Assembly: GCF_963677125.1 (NCBI RefSeq)
Contig: NZ_OY781882.1
Location: 1,434,501-1,498,500, forward strand
DNA: 64,000 bases
Direction: 5' to 3'
DNA from: an uncultured Desulfobacter sp.
GTDB taxonomy: Bacteria; Desulfobacterota; Desulfobacteria; Desulfobacterales; Desulfobacteraceae
Shown: positions 53,824-62,003 of the stretch, piece by piece
Position numbering within the stretch: position 1 is the stretch's first letter
How the letters are laid out: each line of letters opens with the position of its first letter
The notes under the pieces: generated by a model
What the model was told of the DNA's origin: nothing
Seen by the model: only the letters and a program-made list of their open reading frames with translations
The model's database searches: none
Translations under genes and position numbers: made by a program

Positions 53824-55959
53824 ATGAAAGTTGTAATTTTAGCAGCAGGAAAAACAAATTACATATTAAAGAACGAAAAAATCCCAAAATGCTTATTAAA
53901 ATTAAACAGTGAAACTGTTATTGAACGCCAGATAAGAATTTTAAATGACTTTGGTGTCGTCAATAACGATATATTTGTAGTCGTTGGTTATAAACAAGAG
54001 TTGATCAAAAATACCCTACAAAAAGATATAAGAGTAATTGCAAATGAATTTTTTGATACTTATGACAATACATATAGTTTGTATTTAGGTCTCAAAAATA
54101 TTGAAGAAGACGTTGTTGTTATAGATGGGGATATTGTATTTGATGATAAAGACTTAAAGAAATTATTAGCTTGTGAAAAAGATATCCTATCGATTAAAAA
54201 AACAGATAACCGATATGGTGAAACCGGAGTTGTAATTGATGATTCCGGCAAAGTGACCCAAATAGGCAAGCACATAGAAAACTTGGAATACTGCTATACC
54301 GGGATCATGAAACTATTACCTGATACGGTTAATGAATTAATTAATAAAATAGAACAAGGCTATTACAATACATGGTATTCAATACCGTTAAATGAAATTC
54401 TAAGAAAATGTCAAATTAATGCAATGATGTTCGATAAACTGGTTATGGACATTAATAATGCAAATGATTATGACATAATTAAAAAATACCTGCATGTTGA
54501 TAATGAGTTAATACTGGTAACAGGAGCATCAGGATTATTAGGGAACAAATTATATCATATACTAAAAAGAAACCATAATTGCATAGGCATACAAAACACA
54601 TCATCTTTAGAAGATTTGGATAATCTTGATTTGTCAGATCTGGAATTATTGGAATCATACCTGAAAATTAAAAAGCCGACTACTATAATTCATACCGCTG
54701 CCCTCGCAGATCCTGATACCTGTAAAGAAAACAGAGAATTGGCTGAACGGATTAATATTGAACTAGTAAACAATCTGTGCAAACTATCCAAAGATATGAA
54801 AATAAAATTTATCTTCATATCAACGGACTATGTTTTCGATGGAAAATTAAATAAAGAATATGATTTAGATGCCCAAAGAAACCCTCTAAATTATTATGGC
54901 GCGACTAAAGTAGAAGCAGAAGACCTTGTATTAAAACATAAAGATTCACTAATTATAAGAATACCTATCATTTTTGGCTATAATCATGAAAATGACAAGA
55001 GAACATTTGTTAAAAAAACTATTGAAAAGTTGAGAGCTAACCAGGAAATCCGGCTGGATAATAAACAAGTGAGATATCCGACATTAATTGATGAAATAGC
55101 ATTTGAAATTGAAAAGAATCTGAAAACCAAAGGGATACTCCATATTTCAAGTCCAAGCCCAACTACTAAATATAAGTGGGCAAAACAAATTGCAAAAATC
55201 TATAAACTGGATGAAAGCTTAATACACGAAAATATAGATTCATGCTTAAAAGACAGGCCATCTAAAATAAGATTAAAAACAAAAAATGAATGTCAATTGT
55301 CTGAGTTGGAAGATACGCTGCAAATAATGCACAATCAGCAATCTTGTGCATTTAAATTACTTTATAAAGGCAGAGCAAATGAAGTGATTTACGGTAAAAA
55401 TGTCGGCAGCTATAGGTTTAACCTTGGAGAGATGCTAAAAAGCGCTGTTCCGGAAAATGTAATTGATGAAATAGATTCTATTATGCCGGTTCCTTCATCT
55501 GGCTTGTACTATGCAATGGGATTGGCAAAGGGATTAAAAAAGCCTTATGTTGAGAGTCTTATAAAGCCGGACAAAAAGGTGAGGACCTTTCAAATTGCAG
55601 ATATTGTTTCAAGAGAAAGGCATATTAGAGAAAAGATTTATCCTATTCAGGAATTAATTAGAGGAAAAAACATTATGCTTGTGGATGAGGCTATATTCAC
55701 AGGTATAACGCTTAAAGTTGTATGTGATATGGTTAAAGCCTGTGGCGCAGGTAAAATATATATAGCTATTCCCACCTCTCTTTCTAAAAATAAATGTCAT
55801 AGTTATGTTCAGCCCAACAGAGACCTGTTATCCCAGGAATATGATGAAACTAATATTCACAGGTATTTTAAAATAGATGGCGTATTCTTTCAGAATAGTG
55901 ACACTTTTATTGAATCAATGAAAGACATAGATTGTGTATGTTATAATTGTTTTGTGTGA
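53824..55959 (+). CDS. Nucleotidyltransferase-like / SDR reductase / PurF-type phosphoribosyltransferase fusion
   Basis: A 711-residue three-part protein. Residues 1-225 are LicC-like, with I-D-G-D-I and N-T-Y-S-L kept, but the N-terminal loop reads A-A-G-K-T-N-Y-I-L, lacking the G-x-G-x-R of its neighbour, so activity is uncertain. Residues 229-500 are an extended SDR of RmlD type: T-G-A-S-G-L-L-G (233-240), S-T-D-Y-V-F-D-G and Y358-x3-K362. Residues about 511-711 match the phosphoribosyltransferase half of PurF: P-V-P-S-S-G, G-L-x-K-P-Y-V-E-S-L-I-K and the PRPP loop L-V-D-E-A-I-F-T-G-I-T (619-629), without the glutaminase domain. The combination is unfamiliar to me; no function is assigned. 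Confidence 0.8.
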   Translation: MKVVILAAGKTNYILKNEKIPKCLLKLNSETVIERQIRILNDFGVVNNDIFVVVGYKQELIKNTLQKDIRVIANEFFDTYDNTYSLYLGLKNIEEDVVVIDGDIVFDDKDLKKLLACEKDILSIKKTDNRYGETGVVIDDSGKVTQIGKHIENLEYCYTGIMKLLPDTVNELINKIEQGYYNTWYSIPLNEILRKCQINAMMFDKLVMDINNANDYDIIKKYLHVDNELILVTGASGLLGNKLYHILKRNHNCIGIQNTSSLEDLDNLDLSDLELLESYLKIKKPTTIIHTAALADPDTCKENRELAERINIELVNNLCKLSKDMKIKFIFISTDYVFDGKLNKEYDLDAQRNPLNYYGATKVEAEDLVLKHKDSLIIRIPIIFGYNHENDKRTFVKKTIEKLRANQEIRLDNKQVRYPTLIDEIAFEIEKNLKTKGILHISSPSPTTKYKWAKQIAKIYKLDESLIHENIDSCLKDRPSKIRLKTKNECQLSELEDTLQIMHNQQSCAFKLLYKGRANEVIYGKNVGSYRFNLGEMLKSAVPENVIDEIDSIMPVPSSGLYYAMGLAKGLKKPYVESLIKPDKKVRTFQIADIVSRERHIREKIYPIQELIRGKNIMLVDEAIFTGITLKVVCDMVKACGAGKIYIAIPTSLSKNKCHSYVQPNRDLLSQEYDETNIHRYFKIDGVFFQNSDTFIESMKDIDCVCYNCFV

Positions 55960-55967
55960 GAAAAGAC

Positions 55968-56125
55968 ATGTAAAGTGTCTAATACAGGAAAAAGGGGAAA
56001 CTGCATTCTATGTTGCAAAGCAATTATAAGTTATCTCAAAATAAAGATATCCTGATCAGTATGGAGTTATCGGATTGTTAGACTCATTTGCGGCTCAACG
56101 CTCTTTAATAGATAGACTGCTTCAT
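55968..56125 (+). pseudogene. 5' remnant of a radical SAM gene (copy of 59500 onward)
   Basis: Aligns to the first ~130 bases of the intact radical SAM gene at 59500: the ATG is at the same place after the upstream stop, then gaagctgc/gaaactgc, tatgttgca, cctgatcagtatg and gactcat...gcg...ctcttta shared in order. In-frame stops (directly after ATG, and at caattataa) and a ~15-base insertion kill it. The similarity continues upstream into the 3' end of the intact PurF-like gene, showing that an old gene junction was duplicated. Confidence 0.8.
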
Positions 56126-56154
56126 AAGATAGAGTAAAAAATGGAGACTGGTAT

Positions 56155-57300
56155 ATGAATATATTAGATTTTAGTGATGAAATCGAATTCATAGCATATA
56201 TGAAGAATATTGCAACAAGTAAAGATATCTATGTGTACGGAGCAGGAAGATATGGGCAGGCGTTTGGTACCGCTTTTAAAAATCACGAAATTAATTTCAG
56301 GGGATACATCGATTCTAATGTCGAGTTAATAGGCAATACCCTATCAGATAAACCAATCTTCAACTTCGATGACATTCAAATGAATTCAAACACTATCGTT
56401 ATCATCAGTATGCGAAAAACTAAATATTGGCATGATATCGATGAAATAGATTCAAAGTTGAAGCGTATGGGCCTGCCATCTGAAAACATACTCTATTTTG
56501 GATATAATTATGATTTGATTGATTATCTAACAACTTCTGCTATAGATGTGGACAAAATAATACATAAAAATTTAAAATTAAAGAATATCTATAAAAACAA
56601 AAGGGGCTTCATCATTGGTAATGGACCAAGCCTATGTTTGAAAGATATAAATCGTTTGATAGCAGAAGTAACATTAGGGTGCAATTCACTATATTATATT
56701 TATAAAAAAACAGAATGGAGACCAACCTGTTTTTTTATGCATGATTCATCATTTTGGGACAAACATGTGAAATCGGACACACAGTTGGATTATTTCAGTG
56801 AAAATTGCGAATATCTCTTTACATCTTTGTCGGGTTTTGCATATGAGAACAGTAAGAGATCAGGCAAATTAGAAACTTGTGACAATTTATTTTGTTTGCA
56901 TATACTACAACACAAAATGGATGCAGTTAAATTTGTACCCGACTTAACCCAAAAAATCCATACCTCCGCAACAACCCTATATACGATGCTCCAGACAGCT
57001 GTCTTTATGGGTATTCATGAAATATATCTTATAGGAGTGGATTTTTCATTCCAACGCACGATTGACAGCAAAGGAAATTTAATCGTAAATCCTGCTGTTA
57101 CAGATCATCCTGAGATTATCCGTGCAGAAGGAATAGAAGGAGTCTATTATCCAGATCACATATTGCATGGATACAAAGTTGCTAAACAATACGCAGATGC
57201 GAATGGAATCAAAATTTATAATGCAACTCGCGGCGGTGAGTTGGAAATTTTTGAAAGGGTGGATTTTGATTCATTATTCATTAAAAAAAATGAGGGTTAA
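56155..57300 (+). CDS. DUF115 (Maf-like) protein with N-terminal Rossmann module
   Basis: A 381-residue protein. Residues ~22-115 are the Rossmann-like module (I-Y-V-Y-G-A-G-R-Y-G, Y-I-D-S-N). From ~140 on it is a DUF115/MptE-like domain: G-F-I-I-G-N-G-P-S-L, L-G-C-N-S-L-Y, I-Y-L-I-G-V-D-F-S-F and the end I-Y-N-A-T-R-G-G-E-L-E-I-F-E-R-V. DUF115 proteins include Maf, which transfers pseudaminic or legionaminic acid onto flagellin, so a nonulosonate-transfer role fits the NeuB/NeuA/PseG genes here. The next gene is a paralogue. GGAG lies before the ATG. Confidence 0.83.
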   Translation: MNILDFSDEIEFIAYMKNIATSKDIYVYGAGRYGQAFGTAFKNHEINFRGYIDSNVELIGNTLSDKPIFNFDDIQMNSNTIVIISMRKTKYWHDIDEIDSKLKRMGLPSENILYFGYNYDLIDYLTTSAIDVDKIIHKNLKLKNIYKNKRGFIIGNGPSLCLKDINRLIAEVTLGCNSLYYIYKKTEWRPTCFFMHDSSFWDKHVKSDTQLDYFSENCEYLFTSLSGFAYENSKRSGKLETCDNLFCLHILQHKMDAVKFVPDLTQKIHTSATTLYTMLQTAVFMGIHEIYLIGVDFSFQRTIDSKGNLIVNPAVTDHPEIIRAEGIEGVYYPDHILHGYKVAKQYADANGIKIYNATRGGELEIFERVDFDSLFIKKNEG

Positions 57301-57423
57301 GTAGCGCCGTTTTAATAATTTAATTTTTTTACAATTTTTCATCCGGGCGATTATCTCATGTTCAAAATTAAACGAGCGTAACCTCATTCAGGTAATACGA
57401 AAAAATAAAAACGAGAGAATATT

Positions 57424-58701
57424 ATGAAATATTATATTTTTGGAGCCGGCAGCAATGTATTTGGGGTTCTGAAGTTTTTTGGATTAGAAAATATTATTGC
57501 AATCATTGATAACGACAAGGATAAGACAGGAAGACAATTAAAAGGATTGGATATCATTTCGTTCAATGATTTACTTAAAAAATATAATAACGAGATGATA
57601 ATTATATCAGTCATAAACTATTATAAAGGGATTAAAAATCAACTCGAAGAAAAGGGGATAACCAATTATTATTGCAGCCCGAAAATGATTGAGTCCTATT
57701 ATAAAATCAGCGAAATATGCAATTGGCTGAAGAGCATTAATAGAAAGATTATTTTTTACGACATCAATCCATGGTCAATCCGGTATTGCCAATTGCTGAA
57801 ACAAAACAATATGGCATATTTAGTAAAGGGCTTCTATGTTGGCGATAGTAAGGTTAAAGGGATAAAGCAGGAATTGGTGGAAAAGAACAAAATCGACTCA
57901 ACAGATATCATAATCAAAACAGGAAAGAACCAACAGATTGATTTGAAAAACGAAGTATATGATTTGTTTAATTTTCATGAGACGCATTCTTTTGTAAAAC
58001 AAAATGAAAACTTAGAGCTATATAAATTTAAGAATCTATATGACGGACAAAAATGCTTTATTATAGGAAATGGACCAAGTCTATTGCATGAAGACTTAGA
58101 AAAGATTGAAAAAAGCAGCTTTATTTCATTTGGGTGCAACAGAATTTATAAAATATATAAAACTACAAAATGGAGAGCGGACTACTATTGTGTTGTTGAT
58201 TTAAGACTGATTGATGCTATTAAAGACGACATACAAACACCTGTTGCGAAAAAGGGAACATTCGCGAAGGAATTCTATTATGACGCTTTAGAAAGTATTA
58301 ACCACCTTGGTGACCTTTATAGATTTAAGGAGTTATGGCAAGATGTAAATAACGAAGAGTTTAAGTTCACAGATGATATCAGGAAAGGAATTTATCAAGG
58401 TTTTACTGTTACATATGTGATGTTGCAAATTGCTGTATACATGGGATTTAAGGAGATATATTTACTAGGAGTGGATTTTACATTTGTTGCAAAGCAAGAT
58501 GGAAAGCAACATTTTTATGACAATGATAATGTGGATGTTTTCGATCCTATAGTAGTTAAGAATCTATATAAAAATGATTTGTTAAAAGCATATAGAGCTG
58601 CAAAAAGATATGCAGACAATTCTGAAATTAAAATTTTTAATGCAACACGCGGTGGTGAGTTAGAAGTCTTTGAAAGAGTGAGTTTTGACAGCATATGTTG
58701 A
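57424..58701 (+). CDS. DUF115 (Maf-like) paralogue with N-terminal Rossmann module
   Basis: A 425-residue paralogue of the previous gene. Residues 1-95 are the Rossmann-like module (Y-Y-I-F-G-A-G, I-I-D-N-D-K-D-K-T-G), 100-200 a spacer with I-I-F-Y-D-I-N-P-W, then the DUF115 domain: C-F-I-I-G-N-G-P-S-L near 214-223, S-F-G-C-N-R-I-Y, I-Y-L-L-G-V-D-F-T-F and the near-identical ending I-F-N-A-T-R-G-G-E-L-E-V-F-E-R-V. The 123-base gap before it holds no gene. Two tandem copies may serve different glycosylation targets or donor sugars. Confidence 0.82.
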   Translation: MKYYIFGAGSNVFGVLKFFGLENIIAIIDNDKDKTGRQLKGLDIISFNDLLKKYNNEMIIISVINYYKGIKNQLEEKGITNYYCSPKMIESYYKISEICNWLKSINRKIIFYDINPWSIRYCQLLKQNNMAYLVKGFYVGDSKVKGIKQELVEKNKIDSTDIIIKTGKNQQIDLKNEVYDLFNFHETHSFVKQNENLELYKFKNLYDGQKCFIIGNGPSLLHEDLEKIEKSSFISFGCNRIYKIYKTTKWRADYYCVVDLRLIDAIKDDIQTPVAKKGTFAKEFYYDALESINHLGDLYRFKELWQDVNNEEFKFTDDIRKGIYQGFTVTYVMLQIAVYMGFKEIYLLGVDFTFVAKQDGKQHFYDNDNVDVFDPIVVKNLYKNDLLKAYRAAKRYADNSEIKIFNATRGGELEVFERVSFDSIC

Positions 58702-58735
58702 AAACACTAATAATAATTAATTCAGTGGAGGTCAG

Positions 58736-59398
58736 ATGAATAATAAGAAAAAAATTGTAGCATTTGTACCTATTAAGTTAAATAGCCAAAGACTGCATAA
58801 CAAAAACATACTGCCTCTTATGAATCGTCCTATGTGTTGGCATATATTTGATAATTTATGCAAGGTAAAAGAAATCGATGAAATATGTGTGTATTGTAGT
58901 GATAAAAAAATAAAAGAATATATTCCAAGTGAAGTAAATTTTATAAAAAGGAATAAAAAGTTAGATGAGGATTTTGTTAAAGGCTTTGAAATATATGAAG
59001 CATTTATAAATGATGTTGATGCGGATATGTATATTCTTGCTCATGCGACCTCTCCTTTTCTAAAAGCAGACACGCTTGAATTGGCTTTAAATAAAGTAAT
59101 AAGTGGAGAGTATGACTCAGCATTTTCAGTCAAAAAATTTCAAACATTTGCATGGTATAAAAACAAACCAATTAATTATAATTTACTTGATGTCCCTCGA
59201 ACTCAAGATATGGGGCCTATATACATAGAAACAAGTGGATTTTATATGTTTAATAAAGAAATCTTTACCAAGCATCGCAGGAGAATAGGATTTAAAGCGT
59301 ATATGCAAGAAGTTTGTGATGTAGAAGCAATAGATATAGATACGAAAGACGATTATGAGTTCGCTACACTAATCGCTAAATATAAAGAGGGTATTTAG
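58736..59398 (+). CDS. CMP-nonulosonate cytidylyltransferase-like (NeuA family)
   Basis: A 220-residue protein of the NeuA/KdsB-like cytidylyltransferase family: V-P-I-K-L-N-S-Q-R-L-x-N-K-N near 11-24 (the S-x-R-x3-K nucleotide motif), A-H-A-T-S-P-F near 101-107, I-E-T-S-G-F-Y and A-I-D-I-D-T-K-D-D near 197-205. It activates a nonulosonic acid or similar sugar with CTP. It is separate from the NeuA domain in the NeuA-PseG fusion, so two activated donors may be made. GGAGG precedes the ATG. Immediately after its stop lies a remnant of the PurF-like gene. Confidence 0.83.
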   Translation: MNNKKKIVAFVPIKLNSQRLHNKNILPLMNRPMCWHIFDNLCKVKEIDEICVYCSDKKIKEYIPSEVNFIKRNKKLDEDFVKGFEIYEAFINDVDADMYILAHATSPFLKADTLELALNKVISGEYDSAFSVKKFQTFAWYKNKPINYNLLDVPRTQDMGPIYIETSGFYMFNKEIFTKHRRRIGFKAYMQEVCDVEAIDIDTKDDYEFATLIAKYKEGI

Positions 59399-59400
59399 AA

Positions 59401-59492
59401 ACAGTTAAGTGTTTTAATTGATAAAACGCAAAAAGGTTACACTCGAATCAATAACAGACATAGGTTATGTATATTATAGTTATTTTGTATGA
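59401..59492 (+). pseudogene. 3' remnant of a PurF-like-domain gene
   Basis: Read in frame to the TGA at 59490-59492 it gives L-E-S-I-T-D-I-G-Y-V-Y-Y-S-Y-F-V, matching I-E-S-M-K-D-I-D-C-V-C-Y-N-C-F-V at the end of the intact 711-residue protein, with the stop at the same distance (7-8 bases) from the following ATG. Upstream similarity reaches about 59401, with a stop and small deletions. It is the counterpart of the remnant at 55968-56125. Confidence 0.8.
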
Positions 59493-59499
59493 GGAAAAA

Positions 59500-60651
59500 A
59501 TGCAAAGAGTTTTAATATGGGGAAAAGGTGAAGCTGCACTTTATGTTGCAGAGCAATTAAAAAATTATCCTGATCAGTATGAAATTATTGGATTGGTAGA
59601 CTCATATGCGACTGAAGACTCTTTACATGATTTAGCTGTTTATACTCCGGAGGCTATTGATACTGATATAACAGTTGACCAAGTTATCATATCTGTTACC
59701 GGCAAACGCGGCTTATACCAGATTATAGAAATTTTATTACAAAAAAAAGTTAGGGATATCTTTTTATTAAAGTATCTTGCGGCACAAGAAAAATGGCCCT
59801 TGCTTGACAGCAATGGATATATTGATACCCATCTGCGAAAGATCAGGTTTTCAGATCAAAGACCGACTTTCCTCTATGTTGAAATTCCCATTGTGAACCA
59901 TTGTAATTTAAATTGCAAAGGGTGTTTTGTCTCTTGTAATGAAAATGACGTAAAAGAACACATCCCTGTTACAGAAATTATCAATGATTTACAACAAATG
60001 AAAAAGCACTTCTATGATATTCCATGGATTCGTTTCTACGGAGGCGAACCGCTTCTTTTTAAAGGAATCGAACAGCTTTTAGAAAAGGCTCGGAAGCTTT
60101 TTTTTGATTCTGAGATCGATATCCTAACTAATGGACTATTGATCCCCGGTTTAAAAGATAGTGTTTTACAGAGCATACAAGACAATAATATAACAGTGAA
60201 CATTTCCCACTATCCGCCAATAGATAAAATGCTTCACCTGATAGAAAAGAAACTATCTGGCTATGACATACCATACATTTTTCATAATAAATCAAAATTT
60301 ATGAAGTTCTTCACTCTTACTGAAAATAGCGCGATAGAAAAAATAGCCCGTTCCTGTTTTTTAAGTGGGTGCAGACATTTAACTAAAGGAAAGCTTTCAA
60401 AATGCAGCTCTTTTGTAGCATTTGAAAAATTAAATAAACAATTTAAAACCAAGTATGTAATACACGAAAATGAAGATTGGTTTGATATTTACAATAATGA
60501 TTTTAATGCGTGGAATGTTGTTAAGCAACTTAACAAAGCGATTCCTCTGTGTCGATATTGTTCTCTAAAACGTGAAGAATATGAATGGGAGCCTGTAAAA
60601 AAAGCAAAACTTGAAGATTATGTATTGAGCAATGTACACGAATTTTTATAA
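59500..60651 (+). CDS. Radical SAM protein with N-terminal Rossmann module
   Basis: A 383-residue protein. Residues 1-~95 are the Rossmann-like module (V-L-I-W-G-K-G-E-A-A, G-L-V-D-S). The radical SAM core follows: C135-x3-C139-x2-C142 binds the 4Fe-4S cluster, with R-F-Y-G-G-E-P-L-L-F (the GGEP motif) near 183-192. More cysteines at the C-terminus (R-S-C-F-L-S-G-C, C-S-S-F and C-R-Y-C) suggest an auxiliary, SPASM-like cluster. I start at ATG 59500, after GAGG; the in-frame ATG 59467 lies within the pseudogene remnant. Substrate unknown; in this context perhaps a glycan or nucleotide-sugar modification. Confidence 0.85.
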   Translation: MQRVLIWGKGEAALYVAEQLKNYPDQYEIIGLVDSYATEDSLHDLAVYTPEAIDTDITVDQVIISVTGKRGLYQIIEILLQKKVRDIFLLKYLAAQEKWPLLDSNGYIDTHLRKIRFSDQRPTFLYVEIPIVNHCNLNCKGCFVSCNENDVKEHIPVTEIINDLQQMKKHFYDIPWIRFYGGEPLLFKGIEQLLEKARKLFFDSEIDILTNGLLIPGLKDSVLQSIQDNNITVNISHYPPIDKMLHLIEKKLSGYDIPYIFHNKSKFMKFFTLTENSAIEKIARSCFLSGCRHLTKGKLSKCSSFVAFEKLNKQFKTKYVIHENEDWFDIYNNDFNAWNVVKQLNKAIPLCRYCSLKREEYEWEPVKKAKLEDYVLSNVHEFL

Positions 60652-60688
60652 CGCCTAAATCCATGTCGTAATTTCAAATCCCTTCACG

Positions 60689-61990
60689 TTAGTCACGCTT
60701 TTTAAAATAATTGGTAATATTTTCTACAACAGAGTCTCGCAAGTCTCGCAAGTCATTATCCGGGAAAGTTGATAGATTATTCAAAAGATTTTTGGTATCA
60801 CCTTGTGCGCATAGAGCAATTAGATATTTATACTCATCCTCAATCTTACCGTCCCGTATTAAATTTTTATAGAGTTCCGTGCCTGGATAGGCAGTGAGAA
60901 AGGCATACTGCCATTCATTAATGCATATATTGTGTCGCAAACAGAACGACTCTACAGCTTTCACGGAATCGATCGTTTCTCCCGGGGCACCGATGATGAA
61001 GCCGGGGTAGATCTTCATTTCGTGTTTGAGCATCAGTCTAGCAGCTGTATCACACTGCTCTACGGTTATCTGCTTACCCATGTCTTCAAGGATATCATTA
61101 TCCATCCATTCAAAACCCATCATCAGGCCGTAACACCCTCCGGCCTTCAAGGTCTGCAGCAAGCCGTCGGATATAGTATCGACTCGGCCGTAGGTCATCC
61201 AACGTACCCCTGGGAGTTCTTCTTGAATGCGTTTGCAGAATTCTTTGATGTATTTCCTGTTGATCGTAAAAATCTCATCTTCAAGTTTAAAGGTGGTGAC
61301 TCCATAGTGTTTGTGCAGATAAACCATCTCCGCAAGAACATTGTCCACACTACGCTTGATAGTCAGATTGCCAAAGTTGCGGTAACAAAATTTACACTTG
61401 AAGGGGCAACCACGGCTGGCTATGATATCTGCCTGCCCCTTTGAGTAGGCAGCCGTGTCAAACAGATCATACGCAGGCATCGGGAGCTCATCCAATGAGC
61501 GGATCCGGTCAGGCACCGGCCCCTGAATCAGGCGGCCGTCCCGAAGAATCGAAAGGCCGGGGACATCTTCACCAGCCAGATCACCTTTTAAATAACTCAC
61601 AAAAGCCGGGAGTGTGTATTCCGCTTCTCCGGCCAATAGGCCATCAATAGCAGAATTGCCAAGAATTACCTCCTTCATTACGGCAGCCATGCTGCCACCT
61701 ACCCAGACAGGTAGGTCCGGGCGACAGGCCTTGACCATATCTGTGATGGAGGAGATGGACTGGAATACCGTAAGCATCCCGCCTGTCAATACCAAGTCTA
61801 TCTCATCATTCACGGTTGCCATGATGAGGGCACGGCCATCGTCAGATGGTCGGGCAAGATTCAGATCTAGAATACGGACACTGATATTAGGCATATTACG
61901 AAGGTTAGCTGCAACATAGCCAAGCCCAAGGGGGAAGCGATTAGGTTCCTTATCTTTGCGGACAGGCGGAACAATGAGCAGAATATTCAT
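60689..61990 (-). CDS. B12-domain-type radical SAM protein (BchE-like)
   Basis: A 433-residue protein. The N-terminal ~140 residues have the cobalamin-binding-domain fold (M-N-I-L-L-I-V-P-P, F-P-L-G-L-G-Y-V-A, L-T-G-G, W-V-G-G-S) but no D-x-H-x-x-G, so B12 may be bound base-off or absent. The radical SAM cluster is C195-x3-C199-x2-C202 in R-G-C-P-F-K-C-K-F-C. P-G-F-I-I-G-A-P-G-E-T is typical of BchE/MiaB-like cores. Start ATG 61990 follows AAGGGG; an upstream frame start at 62056 lies inside the preceding gene. It is 13 bases after the methyltransferase fusion, so co-transcribed. GC here is clearly higher than in the island. Possible C-methylase or cyclase. Confidence 0.85.
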   Translation of the reverse strand: MNILLIVPPVRKDKEPNRFPLGLGYVAANLRNMPNISVRILDLNLARPSDDGRALIMATVNDEIDLVLTGGMLTVFQSISSITDMVKACRPDLPVWVGGSMAAVMKEVILGNSAIDGLLAGEAEYTLPAFVSYLKGDLAGEDVPGLSILRDGRLIQGPVPDRIRSLDELPMPAYDLFDTAAYSKGQADIIASRGCPFKCKFCYRNFGNLTIKRSVDNVLAEMVYLHKHYGVTTFKLEDEIFTINRKYIKEFCKRIQEELPGVRWMTYGRVDTISDGLLQTLKAGGCYGLMMGFEWMDNDILEDMGKQITVEQCDTAARLMLKHEMKIYPGFIIGAPGETIDSVKAVESFCLRHNICINEWQYAFLTAYPGTELYKNLIRDGKIEDEYKYLIALCAQGDTKNLLNNLSTFPDNDLRDLRDSVVENITNYFKKRD

Positions 61991-62003
61991 AAAATTAAAC
62001 CCC

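Noticed and set aside
59467..59499. Earlier start (ATG 59467) for the radical SAM gene
   Set aside because: These 11 codons are an out-of-frame reading of the PurF-like remnant; ATG 59500 has a GAGG site and matches the conserved module start.
60727..60755. Short tandem repeat gtctcgcaa near the end of the BchE-like gene
   Set aside because: Only two units, encoding R-D-L-R-D inside the coding sequence; no sign of a regulatory or mobile repeat.
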